A stretch of 64,000 nucleotides of DNA from Pontibaca salina (lineage in GTDB: Bacteria > Pseudomonadota > Alphaproteobacteria > Rhodobacterales > Rhodobacteraceae), in contig NZ_JAEIJD010000006.1 in NCBI RefSeq assembly GCF_016307205.1, positions 1-64,000 of the forward strand, in the 5' to 3' direction. Below the pieces are notes generated by a model that was given only the letters and a program-made list of their open reading frames with translations, made no database searches and was not told where the DNA came from. Positions 7,596 through 17,342 of the stretch are shown here, one piece after another (the stretch's first letter is position 1; each line of letters opens with the position of its first letter). The position numbers and the translations under genes are program-made.

Positions 7596-8489
7596 ATGAT
7601 TGAGTCCGTATTTCTAGGATTGAGCGTTGCCTCGATTCTACTTCTGATCGCCCTTGGGCTGGCAATAACCTACGGTGCCATGGGCATCATAAATATGGCG
7701 CACGGCGAGTTATTGATGATTGGCGCTTATTGCGCTGTTCTGACGCGTATCCATTTGGGCTTCGATATGTTCATGGCCTTGCCTGTGGCTTTTGTTATGG
7801 CCGGAGCTACCGGAGCGCTGATTGAAGTTTTTATAGTGCGACGACTTTATAATAGGTTGCTGGACACATTGCTGGCGACATGGGGTGTCGCCATTGTTTT
7901 GCAGCAAGCAATCCGTTTGGAGTTCGGCCTAGTATTCTTTGGAATCCATATTCCGGGTCTCGGCTCCGGCTTGCAAAACACTGGAATACCGCAAGTTCTT
8001 CAGGGAAGCTGGCAAGTTGCGGGGACGAACCTTCCAATTTTTCGTACTTTTGTAATTGGTATAGCACTGATCATGTTCGCCGTGACTTGGTGGATATATT
8101 ATCGCACATCCTTAGGTACTCAACTTCGGGCGATAGCGCGTAATGCGAAGATGGCGGCCGCGTGTGGCGTGAACGTGAAACGCATCAACACTATCGCCTT
8201 TTCATACGGCGCTGGACTAGCCGGAATGGCGGGAGTGCTATTGTCGGGCTTTGAATCTGTTAAGCCGGACATGGGTTCCTCTTTCGTGATTAACGGCTTT
8301 CTCGTGGTCGTAACCGGTGGCGTCAGTAGCCTGTTTGGCACGCTTTTCGCGTCGGGACTTCTGGGCGAAGCTCGGGCTGTTTTGGCTATCATTTATAACG
8401 ATGTCCTTGCCCAGGCTGCGGTTTTTGCGGGCGTCATTCTTATCATTTTGGTGCGCCCTAGCGGACTCTTTTCTCCAAAGCAGAGGTGA
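7596..8489 (+). CDS. urtB: Urea ABC transporter permease UrtB
   Basis: This 297-residue inner-membrane permease of the LivH type is built of about eight hydrophobic segments. The characteristic early segment (GLAITYGAMGIINMAHGELLM, residues about 22-42) and the ATPase-coupling region (LRAIARNAKMAAACGVN) are present. It forms the urea channel with UrtC. Its stop overlaps the start of urtC. A GGGA ribosome site lies 12 bases ahead of ATG 7596. Confidence 0.92.
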   Translation: MIESVFLGLSVASILLLIALGLAITYGAMGIINMAHGELLMIGAYCAVLTRIHLGFDMFMALPVAFVMAGATGALIEVFIVRRLYNRLLDTLLATWGVAIVLQQAIRLEFGLVFFGIHIPGLGSGLQNTGIPQVLQGSWQVAGTNLPIFRTFVIGIALIMFAVTWWIYYRTSLGTQLRAIARNAKMAAACGVNVKRINTIAFSYGAGLAGMAGVLLSGFESVKPDMGSSFVINGFLVVVTGGVSSLFGTLFASGLLGEARAVLAIIYNDVLAQAAVFAGVILIILVRPSGLFSPKQR

Positions 8490-9643
8490 TGACTGATATG
8501 CTTAGTCAACAGAACTTCGAACGTTTAGCCTATGTCGCCTTCATCGCCTTTATATTTTCCATGCCGTTGTTTTTGGATGAATTTGGGCTGAATCGTTTCT
8601 CCAAGTATCTGGTTTATGGGATGCTAGGCATCGCTATCAGCCTCGCATGGGGTTACGCGGGTATTCTCAACCTAGGGCAGGGGCTGTTCTTTGGTATCGG
8701 GGCTTACGCAATGGCGTTTTCGCTAAAGCTTGCGGCGTCAAGCACCGCTGGCGGCAAAACACCGATCCCGGACTTTATGGTCGTGAACGCTGAACCTAAT
8801 GCGATACCTGAGCTATCCTCAATTACAACTGGATCATGGATATGGGTCCCATTCCAATCACAGTGGTTTGGTGTTGCGATGGCGCTCGCGGTGCCGGCGA
8901 TTCTGGCAGGACTGATTGCCTATACACTCGGGCGCAGTCGCGTGTCAGGCGTATATGTAGCGATCATTACGCTGGCATTGGTGCTATTAGTTAGGCTTAT
9001 CGTCATTGATCAACAGCAAGTCACCAGCGGATTCAACGGGCTCACCGATCTGGCATGGTTCAACCTTTTTGGTTTGGAGTTGGATCCATACGCAAAGTCA
9101 ACCTACCTGATAATAGCGTTCGCATTGACCATCGTATTATTGATTGCGCGCTGGCTGGTATCAACTAGAGCCGGATTAGTTCTGCAAGGCATCCGTGACA
9201 ATGAAGTACGGGCGCGTTACCTCGGCTACTCAGTGGTTAGCTATCAAATATTCTTCTTCGTCGTATCGGCGATGATTGCCGGTCTAGCTGGCGTACTTTA
9301 TGTGGTCGCGGCTGAATTTGCATCACCCACCTTCCTTGATATTGCGTTTTCGATCACAATGGTCGTTTGGGCTGCAGTGGGAGGGCGCGCTTCTCTTCTC
9401 GGTGCCTGTATCGGCGCGATTGGTTTGAATTTCATTGGCGCTACGCTGAGCGAGACTGAATCTCTTATGAACGCTTGGCAGTTGATTATTGGACTCATCT
9501 TTATTGTTGTCGTGTTATGGTTGCCACGTGGTCTGGCTGGATTAGCTTCCGACCTCGCTGATCGATTTGTTACGCGCGCCGACGATTCAAAGTGGAATCG
9601 ATTTAAATCTGTGAAACATACACAATCACCTGCTAACCGGTAG
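8486..9643 (+). CDS. urtC: Urea ABC transporter permease UrtC
   Basis: This 385-residue LivM-type permease contains the UrtC-specific periplasmic insertion after the GQGLFFGIGAYAMA segment (around residues 85-130, with KTPIPDFMVVN). The coupling loop (QGIRDNEVRARYLGYSV) is intact. The start is either GTG 8486 or ATG 8489, both overlapping the urtB stop, so translation is coupled. The hydrophilic C-terminus ends in a short basic tail. Confidence 0.92.
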   Translation: MMTDMLSQQNFERLAYVAFIAFIFSMPLFLDEFGLNRFSKYLVYGMLGIAISLAWGYAGILNLGQGLFFGIGAYAMAFSLKLAASSTAGGKTPIPDFMVVNAEPNAIPELSSITTGSWIWVPFQSQWFGVAMALAVPAILAGLIAYTLGRSRVSGVYVAIITLALVLLVRLIVIDQQQVTSGFNGLTDLAWFNLFGLELDPYAKSTYLIIAFALTIVLLIARWLVSTRAGLVLQGIRDNEVRARYLGYSVVSYQIFFFVVSAMIAGLAGVLYVVAAEFASPTFLDIAFSITMVVWAAVGGRASLLGACIGAIGLNFIGATLSETESLMNAWQLIIGLIFIVVVLWLPRGLAGLASDLADRFVTRADDSKWNRFKSVKHTQSPANR

Positions 9644-9660
9644 GAAGCGAGGAACGTAAA

Positions 9661-10422
9661 ATGGACGAGAGACGTATCAGCTTTGCTGTCAAAGATCTGT
9701 CGGTGGATTTTAATGGCTTCAAGGCGGTGAATGGAATGAACCTAAGCGTCTATAAAGGGGAGCTTCGCGTTCTGTTAGGGGCAAATGGCGCAGGTAAGAC
9801 CACTCTAATGGATTTGATAAGCGGGCGCACAAAGTCCACTGGCGGTAAGGTTTTGTTGAACGACAAAGAAATTACAAACTGGGAAGAGCATCTGATTTCT
9901 CGTGCGGGAATAGGGCGTAAGTTTCAGATACCTAACGTGTTCAAGGAGCTTACTGTTCGGCAGAATTTTTTGATTGCAGATTGCAAAGAAACCCGTGTTT
10001 TGCCGAATATTGTTCGGGGCTCACACAGGGAACTGCCAGATCATATTGCACGTGTCGTAGAGTTGACCGAGTTGTATGATTTTCTCGGTACTGAAGCGGC
10101 GACACTATCTCACGGACAGACGCAATGGCTCGAGATCGGCATGTTGTTGGTGCAAAACCCAGATATTATTCTGTTGGATGAACCCACTGCCGGCATGACG
10201 GCCCATGAAACCCGAAAAACCGCAGAAATTATCACCCGACTAAAGGGGAGGCACACGATTTTGGTGGTTGAGCACGATATGGCTTTTGTCAGATCAATAT
10301 GCGAAACGATTACGGTTATGCATCACGGTCAAAACCTAGCCGAAGGTACAGTCACTGAAATAGAGAACAGTGCAGAAGTGCAAGCGGCATACTTGGGTAG
10401 TGCAGGTATTGGCCATGCTTGA
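9661..10422 (+). CDS. urtD: Urea ABC transporter ATP-binding protein UrtD
   Basis: This 253-residue ATPase of the LivG type has Walker A GANGAGKTTLM, the UrtD/LivG variant signature LSHGQTQWLEIG, Walker B IILLDEPTAGM and the switch His in VVEHDMAF. It pairs with UrtE to power urea import. It lies 17 bp after urtC and its end overlaps the urtE start by eight bases. Confidence 0.92.
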   Translation: MDERRISFAVKDLSVDFNGFKAVNGMNLSVYKGELRVLLGANGAGKTTLMDLISGRTKSTGGKVLLNDKEITNWEEHLISRAGIGRKFQIPNVFKELTVRQNFLIADCKETRVLPNIVRGSHRELPDHIARVVELTELYDFLGTEAATLSHGQTQWLEIGMLLVQNPDIILLDEPTAGMTAHETRKTAEIITRLKGRHTILVVEHDMAFVRSICETITVMHHGQNLAEGTVTEIENSAEVQAAYLGSAGIGHA

Positions 10423-11110
10423 TTTGTCAAATGTCAATACATTTTACGGTAAAAGCCACATTCTTCATAACTTTGAGCTCTCAATCGAGCCGGGCACGAT
10501 TCATGCGATTTTAGGCCGCAATGGCGTGGGGAAAACCACACTATTAAGCTGCATTCTGGGTCTGACAGATCGATCTGACGGTACTATGAGCTTTAATGGG
10601 CGTGATATCATCAGCACGGCCACCCATGAGCGGGCGCGGGCGGGTATCTCGATAGTGCCACAAGGGCGACAGATTTTCCCAGATTTCAGTATCAAGGAAA
10701 ATATTCTGATGGGTGGTTTCGCGCATCCTGATGGTAAACGTCAAGTTCCAGATATCGTGTCGGAGTTATTTCCCTATTTGATAGATAATATGTCCCGCCC
10801 TGGTGGATTGCTGTCGGGAGGTCAGCAGCAGCAGTTGGCGATTGCCAGAGCGCTTGCAGCAGCACCAAAAGTTTTGCTGATGGATGAACCCACAGAAGGC
10901 ATCCAACCTAACATTGTCGAGCAAATCGAGAATACTATCATTCGCCTAAACAGCGAGTTTGGCTTGACTATACTATTGGTCGAGCAGAATATTAAATTTG
11001 CACGTAGGGCGGCTAAAAACTACACCATTATTGAAAAGGGGTGCCCGGTAGATGGTGGGCTATGCAGAGATTTGACGGATAATACCATTCATAAATATTT
11101 GTCTGTCTGA
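10415..11110 (+). CDS. urtE: Urea ABC transporter ATP-binding protein UrtE
   Basis: This 231-residue ATPase of the LivF type has Walker A GRNGVGKTTLL, signature LSGGQQQQLAIARAL and Walker B VLLMDEPTEGIQPN, with the closing LLVEQN. ATG 10415 gives the typical N-terminus MLDLSNVNTFYG and overlaps the last codons of urtD. A longer in-frame reading from 10370 would lie wholly within urtD and is less likely. It completes the UrtABCDE transporter, and ureE follows after 11 bases. Confidence 0.92.
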   Translation: MLDLSNVNTFYGKSHILHNFELSIEPGTIHAILGRNGVGKTTLLSCILGLTDRSDGTMSFNGRDIISTATHERARAGISIVPQGRQIFPDFSIKENILMGGFAHPDGKRQVPDIVSELFPYLIDNMSRPGGLLSGGQQQQLAIARALAAAPKVLLMDEPTEGIQPNIVEQIENTIIRLNSEFGLTILLVEQNIKFARRAAKNYTIIEKGCPVDGGLCRDLTDNTIHKYLSV

Positions 11111-11121
11111 GGGTAATTACG

Positions 11122-11574
11122 TTGGAAGTTCTTGACACTGTTATTGGCTTCGCGTCTGACGCACCTTTCGACGCGGAGATTCATTTGCTGAGCCATGCTG
11201 GAAAGGTGGAATACCTAGATATTTCTCCTAATGACGTTTCGCGGCGACGCATCCGTCTAAGTACTGATAAGGGTACTGACTGTGCTATAGCGCTGGCGCG
11301 AGAGCAAAGGTTGGCAGATGGCGCTGTTCTGAAACTGGAGTCAGATCGCGCCATCGTGGTGCGTTTGAGTGAGCAGGAATGGCTGGCGGTATCTGCCTGC
11401 GATCAGGCTGCCGCGCTAGAGTTGGGGTATTTTGCAGGAAACCTGCATTGGAAGGTGCGGTTTGACGGTACAATTCTTCTTATTGCTCTAGAAGGGCCAA
11501 TGCAGACATATTTGGACCGTCTTGAGGTAATTCTTGCGCAAGGCAAGGTTAAGGTGGTCGGCCCGAATGACTGA
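11122..11574 (+). CDS. ureE: Urease accessory protein UreE (nickel metallochaperone)
   Basis: This 150-residue cytoplasmic chaperone delivers nickel to the UreDFG-apourease complex. The N-terminal domain has the peptide-binding fold pattern (RRRIRLSTDKGTDCAIAL) and the C-terminal domain carries GNLHWKVRFDG; a nickel-binding His is kept in this GNxHW motif. The His-rich C-terminal tail of some UreE proteins is absent (ends VVGPND), so nickel storage capacity is probably low. The start is a TTG at 11122 with a GAGGG ribosome site. The gene sits directly after urtE rather than after ureC as in most alphaproteobacterial clusters. Confidence 0.85.
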   Translation: MEVLDTVIGFASDAPFDAEIHLLSHAGKVEYLDISPNDVSRRRIRLSTDKGTDCAIALAREQRLADGAVLKLESDRAIVVRLSEQEWLAVSACDQAAALELGYFAGNLHWKVRFDGTILLIALEGPMQTYLDRLEVILAQGKVKVVGPND

Positions 11575-12250
11575 TCGCTACCTATCCGACTTGGCTATGC
11601 TCCAGCATGGCGATAGCGCATTTCCCAGCGGTGCGGTTAGTTTTTCTTGGGGATTGGAGGCATTGGTTAACCGAAATTCGGTTAATGATGCGCGCGGCGT
11701 CGAGGACTTTCTACGTGCCCAACTGGAAGGTCGGTGGGCCAGTATCGACCGGTCGATATTGGTTCATGCTCATGCCGCATGGGATAATTTAAATCGCCTG
11801 GTCACGCTTGATGGGTTAATGGATTCACAGTCGCTTGCGACCGAATTACGAATGGGGTCACGCCGTATTGGTCGGGCCTTTCTGAGCGTACATATCCGAC
11901 TTGGCACCTTGGGAGCGGCAGCCCTTAATGAAAATGTTGCGAATGGTATGTTGTATGGGCATGCCCCGGTCGTGCAGGGTGCAATCTGGCGGGAGATGGG
12001 ATTCACTGCCGAACAAGCGCAGTTGATGGCAGCACACGGGCTATGTTCAAGCCTATTGGGGGCTGCAGTTCGTCTTTCAGTTATTGGTCATTTTGATGCA
12101 CAGGTGATTCGCACGGAAATCACCTCTTGCATTGCGGAGATTATAACAACTCCGCCGTGCAAACCAGAAGAGGCACACGGCTTCACCCCGCAAATCGAAA
12201 TTGCATCCATGCTACACGAGACGGATCAATCGCGTCTATTCGTTAATTAA
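11567..12250 (+). CDS. ureF: Urease accessory protein UreF
   Basis: This 227-residue all-helical accessory protein bridges UreD and the GTPase UreG during urease activation. The family opening is visible: LAMLQHGDSAFPSGAVSFSWGLE, with the conserved Asp-Ser-x-Phe-Pro-x-Gly pattern. ATG 11567 overlaps the ureE stop (ATGACTGA). It ends 20 bp before ureAB, which has its own strong ribosome site. Confidence 0.88.
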   Translation: MTDRYLSDLAMLQHGDSAFPSGAVSFSWGLEALVNRNSVNDARGVEDFLRAQLEGRWASIDRSILVHAHAAWDNLNRLVTLDGLMDSQSLATELRMGSRRIGRAFLSVHIRLGTLGAAALNENVANGMLYGHAPVVQGAIWREMGFTAEQAQLMAAHGLCSSLLGAAVRLSVIGHFDAQVIRTEITSCIAEIITTPPCKPEEAHGFTPQIEIASMLHETDQSRLFVN

Positions 12251-12270
12251 AAATTTACTTGGAGGATTAA

Positions 12271-12963
12271 ATGCTCCTGACACCGACAGAGATGGAACGA
12301 CTAATTGTGTTCACCGCGGCTGAAATATCGCGGCGCCGCAGGGGAAAAGGGTTGAAACTAAATCATCCCGAAACCATCGCCTATATCACTGACGAAATCT
12401 TGGAAGGTGCTCGTGAAGGCCGGACTGTGGCTGAGCTAATTTCATTCGGTTCGACCTTGCTGAATTCCGATGATGTTATGCCCGGCGTTGCAGAGTTGAT
12501 CCCGATGATTCAGCTAGAAGCCACCTTTCCGGACGGAACTAAGCTGGTGACGATACATGACCCAATTCGACCCGGTAAGGAAAAGAGCGAGCGCCTTTTC
12601 CCCGGCGAACTGGATGTACAGGAAGGCGAGATCGAGATCAACGCAGGTCGCCGAACTGCAACAGTAGAGGTAACCAACACGGGCGACAGACCCGTTCAGA
12701 TCGGGAGTCATTATCATTTCTTTGAAACTAACAAGGCCCTCGATTTCGACCGCGCGGCTGCCTATGGACTGCGCCTCGACATTCCGGCTGGAACAGCCGT
12801 GCGGTTCGAGCCGGGGGAAGCTAAGAACGTCACTTTAACTGAATTCGGTGGCTCGCAAGAGTTGTACGGTTTGAATGGTTTAACCAACGGGTCGGCAACA
12901 AGCGAGGCGGATAAGAATCAGGCACTGCGTCGCGCTCGTGAGCGCGGGTTCAAGGGAGCATAA
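12271..12963 (+). CDS. ureAB: Urease fused gamma/beta subunit (UreA-UreB)
   Basis: This 230-residue protein joins urease gamma (residues about 1-100, [18 protein letters not shown] ... [11 protein letters not shown]) and beta (about 120-230, [17 protein letters not shown] ... [17 protein letters not shown]) in one chain. A fused small subunit is best known from Helicobacter, where it is called UreA; most proteobacteria encode separate ureA and ureB. With UreC it forms the apo-urease. The ribosome site GGAGG is strong, and the ureC start follows only five bases after the stop. Confidence 0.92.
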   Translation: MLLTPTEMERLIVFTAAEISRRRRGKGLKLNHPETIAYITDEILEGAREGRTVAELISFGSTLLNSDDVMPGVAELIPMIQLEATFPDGTKLVTIHDPIRPGKEKSERLFPGELDVQEGEIEINAGRRTATVEVTNTGDRPVQIGSHYHFFETNKALDFDRAAAYGLRLDIPAGTAVRFEPGEAKNVTLTEFGGSQELYGLNGLTNGSATSEADKNQALRRARERGFKGA

Positions 12964-12968
12964 AGAAA

Positions 12969-14681
12969 ATGGCTTGGATGAATCGAAAGCATTATGCACA
13001 AATGTATGGCCCTACGACGGGAGATGCCGTTCGCCTCGGCGATACCAATCTATTTGCCGAGATCGAGCATGATTTCACCACCTACGGCGATGAGTGCCTG
13101 CATGGAGGGGGGAAGACTCTGCGCGACGGGTTGGGCCTCACCCCAGGTTACGACAGCGCAATGGGTGCGCTTGACATGCTTCTGTGTAACGCGACGGTAA
13201 TTGATCCGGTTATCGGGATCGTAAAGGGAGATATAGGAATCAAGGATGGCAAAATTGTCGGTATCGGTAAGGCCGGCAATCCAGAAACTATGGCGGGAGT
13301 GGATCATAACTTGATCTGTGGTGCGGCCACGACCGTGCGCGATGCCGAAGGATTGATCGCCACTCCTGGCGGTATCGACGTTCATGTCCATTTCGATAGC
13401 GCGCAGCTTTGCGATCATGCCATGGCTTCGGGCTTAACCACTTTGATGGGCGGGTCGCTAGGGCCGATAACTGTTGGTATTGACTGCGGGGGTGCTTTCA
13501 ATGTCGGCAAGATGATTCAGGCCTCCGAAAGCTTTCCACTAAATTTCGGGTTTCTTGGGCGTGGAAATACATCAAAGCCACTTTCGATCTATGATCAGAT
13601 ATTGGGAGGTGTCGTAGGCGTTAAGATCCATGAGGATTGGGGGGCAATGCCAGCGGTAATTGACACCTGCCTCGGAGTCGCTGACGAGTTAGACTTCCAA
13701 GTTCAAATTCATACAGACACATTAAACGAAAGCGGATTTCTAGAAGATACCCTAGCCGCTATTAATGGGCGCACAATTCATATGTACCACACCGAAGGTG
13801 CAGGTGGTGGGCATGCTCCGGATGTCATACGTGTCGCTGGTGAGATGAACTGCTTGCCATCTTCCACTAACCCGACAAACCCGTATACTATTAACACGTT
13901 TGACGAACATCTCGACATGACAATGGTTTGCCACCATTTGAGCCCGTCGATTGCCGAGGATGTAGCCTTCGCGGAAAGTCGTATACGCCCTCAGACTATT
14001 GCCGCAGAGGATATCCTGCACGACATTGGTGCGATTTCGATGTTAGGGTCGGACAGTCAAGGGATGGGGCGGATTAATGAGGTTATCGCCCGTACTTGGC
14101 AGCTCGCCTCTAAGATGAAAGATCAACGCGGTCGCCTGGCGGAGGAGAGCTCGCGCCGCGGTGATAATGTGCGGATCAAGCGTTATATTGCAAAATATAC
14201 GATCAATGCCGCCCGTAGCTTCGGCATCGACGCGCATGTCGGCTCGTTAGAGCCAGGCAAGATGGCCGATGTGGTGTTGTGGAAGCCTGGTTTCTTCGGA
14301 ATTAAGCCCGAAATTATCGTCAAGGGTGGCTTCATTGCCTATGGAGCTATGGGTGACAGCGCGGCCTCTTTGATGACCTGTGAGCCCGTTCTGATGCGCC
14401 CTCAATGGGGGGCTTTTGGGCAGGCCAAAAACGCGACATCTGCCTGTTTCGTGCATCCGATGGCCATCGCGGACGGGCTAGCAGATAAACTCGGCATCAC
14501 AAAGAACCTCTTGCCAGCGCAGGGGACGCGGAAGCTTCAAAAGAGTGACATGCTGCACAATGACGCGTGTCCCGAAATTCGCGTTGACCCGCAAACATTC
14601 GATGTCTTTGTCGATGGTGATTTGGCAACCTGCGAACCAGCAGAGAAGCTTCCGTTAACCCAACTCTATATGTTCCGCTGA
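12969..14681 (+). CDS. ureC: Urease alpha subunit UreC
   Basis: This 570-residue catalytic subunit hydrolyses urea to ammonia and carbamate in the cytoplasm. Comparison with Klebsiella urease gives a complete dinuclear nickel site: His139 and His141 (in GIDVHVHF), carbamylated Lys219 ([10 protein letters not shown]), His248, His274 and Asp362. The mobile flap carries Cys321 and catalytic His322 (MVCHHLSP). The length equals the family norm and no key residue is missing, so it should be active if nickel is supplied. It lies between fused ureAB and ureG. Confidence 0.97.
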   Translation: MAWMNRKHYAQMYGPTTGDAVRLGDTNLFAEIEHDFTTYGDECLHGGGKTLRDGLGLTPGYDSAMGALDMLLCNATVIDPVIGIVKGDIGIKDGKIVGIGKAGNPETMAGVDHNLICGAATTVRDAEGLIATPGGIDVHVHFDSAQLCDHAMASGLTTLMGGSLGPITVGIDCGGAFNVGKMIQASESFPLNFGFLGRGNTSKPLSIYDQILGGVVGVKIHEDWGAMPAVIDTCLGVADELDFQVQIHTDTLNESGFLEDTLAAINGRTIHMYHTEGAGGGHAPDVIRVAGEMNCLPSSTNPTNPYTINTFDEHLDMTMVCHHLSPSIAEDVAFAESRIRPQTIAAEDILHDIGAISMLGSDSQGMGRINEVIARTWQLASKMKDQRGRLAEESSRRGDNVRIKRYIAKYTINAARSFGIDAHVGSLEPGKMADVVLWKPGFFGIKPEIIVKGGFIAYGAMGDSAASLMTCEPVLMRPQWGAFGQAKNATSACFVHPMAIADGLADKLGITKNLLPAQGTRKLQKSDMLHNDACPEIRVDPQTFDVFVDGDLATCEPAEKLPLTQLYMFR

Positions 14682-14690
14682 GGTGAAATC

Positions 14691-15347
14691 ATGCCCAAAT
14701 CTTCAATAGCCATGGAATTGACTAAGACGCCTAATAAAACAGCCGCGCGGGTTGGTATCGGAGGACCGGTTGGCTCGGGTAAGACAGCGCTCATTGAGCA
14801 GCTAATCCCTGCCTTGGCTGAGCGAGGTATTGAGGTGGCCGTCGTGACAAACGATCTGGTGACAAAAGAAGACGCGCTGCGACTGCAACGCAGCGGATTG
14901 ATTTCACCGGAACGAGTTCTGGCGGTTGAGGCTGGAGCCTGTCCTCACACGATTATCCGGGAAGATCCCTCGTTGAATATCGCGGCGGCCGACACGCTGG
15001 CGCAAAACTTTCCCCAAGCCGATGTAATCTTGATCGAAAGCGGTGGCGACAATCTCGCTTCAACGTTCTCGCTTGATTTGGTCGACTACTGGATTTTCGT
15101 GATCGATACCGGTGGCGGCGACGACATTCCACGAAAGCGTGGACCCGGAATTATCCGCAGTGATCTGTTGGTCATAAATAAAATTGATATAGGGCCGTAT
15201 GTCGGAGCCGATGTCGACTCTATGCAGAAAGAGGCAAGTGAAATACGCGAAGGTCGACCTGTCATCTTGACGGATTGTAAGAAGCAAACAGGAATAAAAG
15301 AGTTGATTGACTGTCTCGTTCATAATGTTTTGTTTCTCGATGCATGA
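14691..15347 (+). CDS. ureG: Urease accessory GTPase UreG
   Basis: This 218-residue SIMIBI GTPase energises nickel insertion into urease. The P-loop [11 protein letters not shown], the nickel-binding Cys-Pro-His motif ([13 protein letters not shown]), ESGGDNL and NKID are all present. The N-terminus has a 20-residue leader without the His-rich tract found in some UreG proteins. A later ATG at 14712 is possible, but the GAGGTG site favours 14691. Its last codons overlap the ureD start. Confidence 0.94.
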   Translation: MPKSSIAMELTKTPNKTAARVGIGGPVGSGKTALIEQLIPALAERGIEVAVVTNDLVTKEDALRLQRSGLISPERVLAVEAGACPHTIIREDPSLNIAAADTLAQNFPQADVILIESGGDNLASTFSLDLVDYWIFVIDTGGGDDIPRKRGPGIIRSDLLVINKIDIGPYVGADVDSMQKEASEIREGRPVILTDCKKQTGIKELIDCLVHNVLFLDA

Positions 15348-16218
15348 CGGGGGCACCATATCATCGCGGCCAGATCAGATAATTCAGCCTGGTCGGGGAC
15401 GGCTCGAAATGGAGTTTGCTTGCGATCCATATCAGCGAACGTTCTTACGAAAACAGTTTTCGTCATATCCTTTTCACATTTGTCGACCATTGTATATGGA
15501 TGATGGTCCATCCCAAGATATGGCGACGGTCTACATTCAATCAAGTTCCGGTGGGCTATATACAGAGGATGAACTTATCACTGAGGTCACAGCTCGGCCA
15601 AAAACTCTGGTTCACCTAACCACACAGGCCTCAACGATTGTACATGGAGCGTCGCGCGGACCGTCTTGTCAATCGACTGATCTCAAAGTTGAGGAGGGAG
15701 CGTTTCTGGAGTTCACCCCAGAGCCTGTTATCCTGTTCCCAAATGCCCAACTGAAATCGAAATTGCGTTTGGAAATCGCGGAATCTGCGTCAGCGATCAT
15801 CTTCGACAGTTTTCTTGCGCATGACTACGCGGGGGGCAGCGATGTTTTCGAAATGTATGAGAATGACCTAAGCGCCTTCAGGCCAAACGGAGTGCCAATG
15901 ATAATCGATCGGGTTAAGTTTAGCGGAAAGGATTTCGCAACCGGATTAACCGGCAAGATGAGTGCCTATGCATGCCATGGAAATTTCTTTGCTATCGCAC
16001 CTGAGGCAGATATCGAAAAGCTTATCAATGATTGTCGTCGAGGCCTTGAAGACACTAGGGACAGTTTGGTTGGCGTTTCTGTTCTTCCTGATGGCCGAGG
16101 AATATCTGCGCGAATACTAAGCCGCAACGCGATTGGGTTGCGAGCCGCTTTGATACGGCTTTGGGAGGTGTCACGATTGGCAATAACCGGTAGTCCACCG
16201 AATCCACGCAAAAAGTAA
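15340..16218 (+). CDS. ureD: Urease accessory protein UreD (UreH)
   Basis: This 292-residue beta-rich accessory protein forms the UreDFG complex and the nickel tunnel to UreC. Family features include [11 protein letters not shown], the segment [12 protein letters not shown] and [15 protein letters not shown], where most homologues have Pro-Asp-Pro in place of the Glu-Pro step. ATG 15340 sits inside the ureG stop region (ATGCATGA), which supports translational coupling. Its place at the end of the operon is unusual, since ureD normally leads ure clusters. Sequence similarity to typical UreD looks modest, but the position and motifs are convincing. Confidence 0.85.
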   Translation: MHDGGTISSRPDQIIQPGRGRLEMEFACDPYQRTFLRKQFSSYPFHICRPLYMDDGPSQDMATVYIQSSSGGLYTEDELITEVTARPKTLVHLTTQASTIVHGASRGPSCQSTDLKVEEGAFLEFTPEPVILFPNAQLKSKLRLEIAESASAIIFDSFLAHDYAGGSDVFEMYENDLSAFRPNGVPMIIDRVKFSGKDFATGLTGKMSAYACHGNFFAIAPEADIEKLINDCRRGLEDTRDSLVGVSVLPDGRGISARILSRNAIGLRAALIRLWEVSRLAITGSPPNPRKK

Positions 16219-16313
16219 AGTATTTAATAGAAAGGGCTAGCGATATCCAGTGCTGAATTATTCCTACAGTATTTTTTGTATAACATATCCCAAAGTTGAT
16301 AAGAGGAAAGCAC

Positions 16314-16721
16314 ATGACTCAAGATATTCGTAAACTTGTTCAGCGGTTCTATGAAATAGTAAATGGTGCCTCTGGTGATTTTAGCGAAATCTTTGCGAAG
16401 GATTTCCACTTGGGGATTATGAAAGGTTTCCCCTATGGTGGCGAGCACATCGGGCTGGCGGCAGTGAATAAATTCTTTGAGGACCTTGGTTCCCATTTCG
16501 AGTTTTGGGCTGTTGATACTGATCGATTTATCGAAGTTGATTCGACTACCATGATCGTGACTGGAAAGTACCGCTCGAAGGCTTCCGCAACGGATAAGTC
16601 CTTCGAGATGGAAACCATACATTTGTGGACCGCCAAAAGTGGCGTATTGACAACTTATAAACACTATTGTGATACAGCTATCATCTCGGAAGCTATGAAT
16701 CACAATGTACCCCAATACTAA
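16314..16721 (+). CDS. NTF2/SnoaL-like fold protein of unknown function
   Basis: This 135-residue protein shows an NTF2-like (SnoaL-type) pattern: an N-terminal helix RKLVQRFYEIVNGASGDF, a middle GGEHIGLAAVNKFFEDLG and a beta-strand C-terminus with LWTAKSGVLTTYKHYCDT. Such proteins are small cone-shaped enzymes or binding proteins, and no specific substrate can be read from the sequence. I chose ATG 16314 (ribosome site AAGAGGAAAG). It stands 95 bp after ureD in the same direction and may be a passenger of the urea block. A hairpin follows at 16738. Confidence 0.6.
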   Translation: MTQDIRKLVQRFYEIVNGASGDFSEIFAKDFHLGIMKGFPYGGEHIGLAAVNKFFEDLGSHFEFWAVDTDRFIEVDSTTMIVTGKYRSKASATDKSFEMETIHLWTAKSGVLTTYKHYCDTAIISEAMNHNVPQY

Positions 16722-16737
16722 ATCAAAAACAGAAAGA

Positions 16738-16754
16738 CACGGCTAACCGCCGTG
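16738..16754 (+). terminator. Stem-loop after the NTF2-like gene
   Basis: CACGGC (16738-16743) pairs perfectly with GCCGTG (16749-16754) around TAACC, 16 bp after the stop codon. There is no long U-tract (CTCACATTATC follows). It probably marks the 3' end of the transcript. Confidence 0.45.
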
Positions 16755-16860
16755 CTCACATTATCTGATTGCTAAGGTGCCGTGGGTAGCGGAGAGATCG
16801 AGAATCCTTTTGGAAAGATATCTCGGGTCTCACGTGGGCGGAATGTAAGTGAGAAAGTTC

Positions 16861-17229
16861 ATGAGTGCATCATCTGTGCGGTTATTTAGGTATCGCGAAA
16901 AAATCCTCCGCGCGATTACGATTGATAATGAGCCGTGGTTCGTGGGTAGGGATGTGTGCGACCTACTGGGACTTACCGCAGGCCAAACCTTCAACAACCT
17001 GCGTGGTCTCACTGCAAGTGAAAAGCGATACGTATCCCGCTCCGAGCTTACAGGAAGCATGATTGCTTTTCCAAATCGAGGAGCCTATTGCATCACGATA
17101 ACGGGACTGCATGAGATGATCAAACGTAACAGGAGGCGTAGCACTGAAAGTATACAGCTTTGGATCATTCAAGAAGTGCTGCCGGGGTTGCGCGCGTCGG
17201 TATGTAACTATAAGTACCTAGTTTCTTAA
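16861..17229 (+). CDS. BRO-N domain protein (phage antirepressor-type)
   Basis: This protein of about 122 residues is essentially one BRO-N domain: FRYREKILRAITIDNEPWFV, GRDVCDLLGL, NLRGL and a C-terminal NRRRSTESIQLWIIQEVLPG. BRO-N domains occur in phage antirepressors and bind DNA. Here the usual second domain (KilA-C/ANT) is missing, so it may be a remnant or a stand-alone regulator. The start is ATG 16861, with GTG 16849 as an alternative. It is the only phage-type gene visible nearby and supports mobile ancestry of the 16-19 kb segment. Confidence 0.7.
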   Translation: MSASSVRLFRYREKILRAITIDNEPWFVGRDVCDLLGLTAGQTFNNLRGLTASEKRYVSRSELTGSMIAFPNRGAYCITITGLHEMIKRNRRRSTESIQLWIIQEVLPGLRASVCNYKYLVS

Positions 17230-17303
17230 GTGAGATCCAGTTTACCGCTGAGAGCGATGGGGAACTATCATGTTGAGATCAATTGCACCTGGTTGTTTGG
17301 GCT

Positions 17304-17315
17304 GTACCATGGTAC
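17304..17315. promoter_or_regulatory. Perfect 12-bp palindrome upstream of the amiC-like gene
   Basis: GTACCATGGTAC is self-complementary over all 12 bases, in the 190-bp gap between the BRO-N gene and the amiC-like gene. It could be an operator, but no regulator can be assigned. Confidence 0.2.
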
Positions 17316-17342
17316 TGGCGTGAGCGCTCGCTCAGGTTTCGA

